Positions 61,249 to 63,937 of a stretch of DNA of 63,937 nucleotides are shown piece after piece. How positions within the stretch are numbered: the first letter of the stretch is position 1; every line of letters begins with the position of its first letter. The position numbers and the translations under genes are program-made. A model generated the notes under the pieces. It was not told where the DNA came from. It did no database searches and worked only from the letters and a program-made list of their open reading frames with translations. Origin of the DNA: Variovorax sp. KK3 (lineage in GTDB: Bacteria; Pseudomonadota; Gammaproteobacteria; Burkholderiales; Burkholderiaceae_C). The stretch spans positions 1 to 63,937 of the forward strand of contig NZ_LYVO01000036.1 in the NCBI RefSeq assembly GCF_001984055.1, in the 5' to 3' direction.

Positions 61249-61432
61249 GCCTAAGCGCGGCTGGCAATCAACGACAACTCGCATCTTGATTGCTGTTGGC
61301 TGAGCTGCACGCGTCTTGTGCTCCAGCTTCTGCATGCGCAGTGCGGGTCGTCACTGCTGGTCCCATCAAGCACGAAAGTTGGCGCCGGCATGTGCGGTAC
61401 CAGTCGTCGCGGTCCCTAGTTGCGAGAAGCCC

Positions 61433-61714
61433 CTAGAACCTCTCGCCCCTCACAAGATGGTTCTGATCGTTGAACATGAGCTCTCTGCGCTCCTTGAAGT
61501 CCAGAAGCCTGATGCGTCGTGCTGCCGCCGAACTGAGCAGGAACGAGGCTGTGTCCTGTTCTGTCGACCACGTGGTTGCGACGAGCTTCGGTGGACTGTG
61601 GTCCATGTCAATCGCCACGAAGCGCTTCGCATCATGCCGGCAGAAGCCAATCGGAATCTCGATACCGGATTCTTCGCAGAAGTCTTTGATGCGCTTGCTG
61701 TAGCGTTCGAACAT
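61433..61714 (-). CDS. Small hypothetical protein
   Basis: 93 aa (MFERYSKRIKDFCEESGIEI ... 'KRFVAIDMDHSPPKLVATTWSTEQDTASFLL'). Looks like a compact alpha/beta domain, no family recognised. The start at 61714 overlaps nothing and sits 2 bases after the stop of the gene upstream. Likely last gene of the minus-strand unit 62583-61433. Confidence 0.55.
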   Translation of the reverse strand: MFERYSKRIKDFCEESGIEIPIGFCRHDAKRFVAIDMDHSPPKLVATTWSTEQDTASFLLSSAAARRIRLLDFKERRELMFNDQNHLVRGERF

Positions 61715-61716
61715 GA

Positions 61717-61881
61717 TCAGCGAAAGACAAAATAGGCGGCCGCACAACCTGCGAGGAGCACGATGAGCGAGATGTTGCGGCGCCATCCCGCGGCGAAGGT
61801 CTGCGCCTCTCGGCGGCGATTCGTTTCGAGCTCTTGGCGTCGAGATGAACTTACCCAGAAATCGTCGTCACTCTGTGCCAT
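61717..61881 (-). CDS. Very small C-terminally anchored membrane protein
   Basis: 54 aa. The charged first half (QSDDDFWVSSSRRQELETNR) is followed by one helix ending the protein (ISLIVLLAGCAAAYFVFR). Start 61881 is preferred because GGGAAC precedes it. Part of the same minus-strand unit (28-bp gap from the gene upstream). No family recognised. Confidence 0.5.
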   Translation of the reverse strand: MAQSDDDFWVSSSRRQELETNRRREAQTFAAGWRRNISLIVLLAGCAAAYFVFR

Positions 61882-61909
61882 CTGGGTGTTCCCACAATGA
61901 TTCCGACGG

Positions 61910-62251
61910 CTAGGAGATGATTGGCAGGAGCACGGTCGCACCTGCCAAGGCATTCATCACCATCCAGTACGCTGCAGAGTCACAGGCTCGGTTCCACCGA
62001 TGTCGAAACGGCGCCGGCGTCGATTGGAAGTACGCCCGATCGTCGAGATCGGCGGCGTAGCAGGTCGACAGGTTGTGGTTGCAGCCCTTGCAGAAATGAC
62101 CCGCTCCAACGTCGATCGTGCTGCATAGCTTGCAGATCTCGCAACCTTCTGTGCAGACTGCCCTCGGGCGCAGCGTTGCGAGGTTGGCAATGCTGTCGTA
62201 GGGAATCTCTTCGCGGGAGTTGCGGTGTTCCGTAAAAGACGACGTGGTCAT
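61910..62251 (-). CDS. Cys-rich zinc-ribbon-like small protein
   Basis: 113 aa. The cysteine-rich centre VCTEGCEICKLCSTIDVG...HFCKGCNHNLSTC has seven or eight cysteines in pairs, like a zinc ribbon or a small Fe-S site. A hydrophobic C-terminal helix (SAAYWMVMNALAGATVLLPI) could anchor it to the membrane. It overlaps the upstream gene by 4 bp (ATGA). No family recognised. Confidence 0.6.
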   Translation of the reverse strand: MTTSSFTEHRNSREEIPYDSIANLATLRPRAVCTEGCEICKLCSTIDVGAGHFCKGCNHNLSTCYAADLDDRAYFQSTPAPFRHRWNRACDSAAYWMVMNALAGATVLLPIIS

Positions 62252-62583
62252 GGCTGTCCCTCGACAATAGAAATGACTCGAGACCTCATTGCCGCACGAC
62301 GCATGAGGCGTTGCTCGGCAATCGCCAGCCGTGCGAACATCAGGAGCGCCTCATCGGAAGGGCCGGGGCCGGACCCTTCGAGATGCCGTCGGAACGCTTC
62401 AACAATCCGCGCCTGGACTGCCTTCCTGATGCGCATTGCGACCATCCAGGCCTCGCGCTTCTTTTGGGCGACTGTGTCGGGAACTCGACGCGCACTCCCG
62501 CGCCCGCGTTGACTGACGACGACAGGTCGCCGCCTACCCCTTGCTTCGGAGCTTCTGAGCCGCTGTGTGACAGATACATGCAT
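62248..62583 (-). CDS. Small basic helical hypothetical protein
   Basis: 111 aa, very basic at the N-terminus (RLRSSEARGRRRPVVVSQRG), then helical ('WMVAMRIRKAVQARIVEAFRRHLEG'). No recognised family. First gene of the unit 62583-61433 and 16 bases downstream of the site 2 palindrome. The true start could be further in. Confidence 0.5.
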   Translation of the reverse strand: MHVSVTQRLRSSEARGRRRPVVVSQRGRGSARRVPDTVAQKKREAWMVAMRIRKAVQARIVEAFRRHLEGSGPGPSDEALLMFARLAIAEQRLMRRAAMRSRVISIVEGQP

Positions 62584-62598
62584 GTCTTATCTAGAGGG

Positions 62599-62613
62599 TG
62601 TGAAAAATTCACA
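62599..62613. promoter_or_regulatory. TGTGA-N5-TCACA palindrome, site 2
   Basis: TGTGA (62599-62603), AAAAT, TCACA (62609-62613), followed by TG as at site 1. It lies 16-30 bases upstream of the minus-strand start at 62583, about where a promoter would be. Together with site 1 it suggests a regulator common to these small-gene units. Confidence 0.55.
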
Positions 62614-62876
62614 TGTAATAGTCCGTTTGTCCTATGGTGATCACCTGATCCATGTAAGACGCTGCCGCGTATCCCTGTCCTTTCGGGTTTTGCGCGACAC
62701 ATGGCTGCGGCACTGCGGCCGCGTGGCGTAACAATGCCGCTGCAGTACTAGGGTCCAAGGCGTCGACGTCGAAAGTCGCCTTGGCACCTGAGTGACGCAT
62801 CGACGGCCTTTTGGCAACCGGCCCACCTGACCACCGCGCCGCGCTCCAGAGGGCATCGGCGTGGAACACAGCCACC

Positions 62877-63788
62877 ATGGCGAGAGAACTGAATCGATCA
62901 ACGAACGCCAGGCCCGATGGCAGCACGCGTGTTGCTGGTAGCAAGGCCAAGGGGAGCGCGGCGCGCACGCAGTGGGTACTGGAGGCCTGCGCGCGCGTGC
63001 TTCGTCCAGTAGTGAGAATCGCTCTCGCATTCGGTCTCAAGCACGCTCATTTCGAAACCCTTCTGCGCGACTTGCTGATCGAGGAGGCGCAACGACTGTG
63101 GCGGGCCAAGGGCGCGGAGCCCAACATCAGCCAGTTGTCGGTCACCACCGGGCTCAACCGCAAAATCGTCACGGCTATCGTCCGCGAGGCGGAAGAGAGT
63201 CTGCCGCACACCGAGGGTTCTGCGGCCGCCAAGACGCTCACGCTTTGGCTTCAAATGGCCAACGACGATCCGGCGCTGCGCAGCCTCCCCCTCGCCGCCT
63301 CCGAAGATCGCGTGTCATTCGAGGCTGTGGCACGGCACGCGAGCCGCGGCAACGTGCATCACCGCACGATCCTCGATGAACTCGTGCGCCTGGACATGGC
63401 AAGGGAGGCAGGTGGCCATGCAGTACTGAATGCATCGGGCTTCGTGCCGGCCAAGGATCTCAAGAGCATGCTCGCATTCCTGGGCGACAACGTCCGCGAT
63501 CACTTGCTCGCTGGCGTGACGAACACTTTGGAGGAGGCGCCTCCGCTGCTTGAGCGCTCGGTCTTTGCCTCAGGCATTGCCCTTGCGGACTGCGAGCGGG
63601 TTCATCAACTGGTGCGCGAACGTTGGACCACGCTGAATCGCGAGCTGACGCGCGAGCTCACGCGCGCTTACGAAGCGGCAGATAGTCACGCCTCCGGCCG
63701 CATTCGAATCGGCATCTATACCTACTACGAAGACACGGCAGCCGTGGCACAGGCATCACCCCTTGCCCCCGATCAAAGAACGGACTGA
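62877..63788 (+). CDS. DUF6502-type protein
   Basis: 303 aa soluble protein with a winged-helix-like N-terminal part ('CARVLRPVVRIALAFGLKHAHFETLLRDLL' and 'NISQLSVTTGLNRKIVTAIVRE'). I recall this pattern from Burkholderiales proteins annotated DUF6502; the function is unknown. The start at 62877 (MARELNRS) is preferred over 62811. A predicted lipoprotein gene follows after 4 bases, a pairing I have seen in this order. It may be a regulator. Confidence 0.78.
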   Translation: MARELNRSTNARPDGSTRVAGSKAKGSAARTQWVLEACARVLRPVVRIALAFGLKHAHFETLLRDLLIEEAQRLWRAKGAEPNISQLSVTTGLNRKIVTAIVREAEESLPHTEGSAAAKTLTLWLQMANDDPALRSLPLAASEDRVSFEAVARHASRGNVHHRTILDELVRLDMAREAGGHAVLNASGFVPAKDLKSMLAFLGDNVRDHLLAGVTNTLEEAPPLLERSVFASGIALADCERVHQLVRERWTTLNRELTRELTRAYEAADSHASGRIRIGIYTYYEDTAAVAQASPLAPDQRTD

Positions 63789-63792
63789 ATAC

Positions 63793-63937
63793 ATGAGCGC
63801 GTCCTGGCTGCGTACGCTATGCATTGCGCTGGGAACGACACTTGTGCTGTCCTGCGGGGGCGGCGGTGGGAGTGGTGGCGGAGGCTTCGCAGTCATCGGC
63901 GGTGGCTTTGCAGGACAGGCGCCGACCGGCGTTGGCG
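63793..63937 (+). CDS. Glycine-rich lipoprotein, 3' truncated by window end
   Basis: 48 codons to the end of the window, still open. MSASWLRTLCIALGTTLVLS-C is a lipoprotein signal with a lipobox ending at Cys21, followed by a glycine-rich linker (GGGGGSGGGGFAVIGGG). Its position behind the DUF6502-type gene suggests a DUF5666-like lipoprotein, but the domain lies outside. Confidence 0.7.
   Translation, partial: MSASWLRTLCIALGTTLVLSCGGGGGSGGGGFAVIGGGFAGQAPTGVG

Overview
The window is high-GC DNA with dense operons and looks like a chromosome of a Burkholderiales betaproteobacterium. The best clue is eight periplasmic tripartite-tricarboxylate (Bug/TctC) receptors with no TctA or TctB membrane partner. 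That expansion is typical of Comamonadaceae and Alcaligenaceae (Variovorax, Bordetella, Cupriavidus-like). The DUF6502-type gene and a glycine-rich lipoprotein at the right end fit the same group. The species cannot be fixed from this sequence.

Region 1 (1-6.7 kb): the end of a Bug / NIPSNAP / enoyl-CoA hydratase / Bug operon. It is followed by a TetR regulator and a tightly coupled operon of a six-helix DUF308-like membrane protein, a SrpA-type catalase-like peroxidase and a cytochrome b561. Region 2 (6.7-7.7 kb) is gene debris: the frameshifted 3' part of a short-chain dehydrogenase and a decayed third copy of the TetR gene.

Region 3 (7.8-26.3 kb) is a large catabolic regulon. It holds a complete polyamine-type ABC importer (ATPase, two permeases, and a binding protein encoded further on), three TauD-like Fe(II)/2-oxoglutarate oxygenases, an IPNS-like oxygenase, a VanB-type reductase, two amidohydrolases, an alpha/beta hydrolase, two nitroreductases, a RidA-like protein, a second-copy-looking hemC and Bug receptors. 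A GntR/FCD regulator lies inside it. Five palindromes of the form TGGYATRCCA sit at the promoters and tie its transcription units together; a sixth near-match lies in front of an AraC gene at 34 kb.

Region 4 (26.4-37.9 kb): a second GntR/FCD regulator, then a minus-strand block (3-hydroxyisobutyrate-dehydrogenase-like, MFS exporter, FAH-family hydrolase, Bug) divergent from a LysR gene. Next come a second TetR plus DUF308-like cassette, paralogous to the one at 3.8-5.1 kb, and an AraC / Asp-box-repeat protein / Bug / dienelactone hydrolase group. Region 5 (38.0-48.6 kb) is a minus-strand operon: CapA-like, leuD, leuC, acyl-CoA ligase, YrdC-like, Bug, PEP-mutase/isocitrate-lyase-family lyase, Bug and an exported alpha/beta hydrolase. 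A divergent GntR/UTRA regulator faces it. A LeuCD-type hydro-lyase next to an ICL/PEPM lyase and a CoA ligase suggests breakdown of a substituted C4-C6 dicarboxylate (inference).

Region 6 (49.0-51.5 kb): a tyrosine integrase divergent from a KfrA-like coiled-coil protein, ending at a 47-bp copy of the 3' end of tRNA-Thr(CGT). This is the form of an attR. By geometry the integrated element lies to the left of it, and I saw no intact tRNA-Thr in the window, so much or all of the catabolic DNA could be an island whose left end is outside. Region 7 (51.5-63.9 kb) is sparse DNA with small orphan genes: a possible HEPN-like protein, a possible proteasome-like Ntn hydrolase, a twice-frameshifted HNH protein, and many short membrane proteins. 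Some of these are flanked by a shared TGTGA-N5-TCACA palindrome. The window ends in a DUF6502-type gene and a truncated lipoprotein gene.
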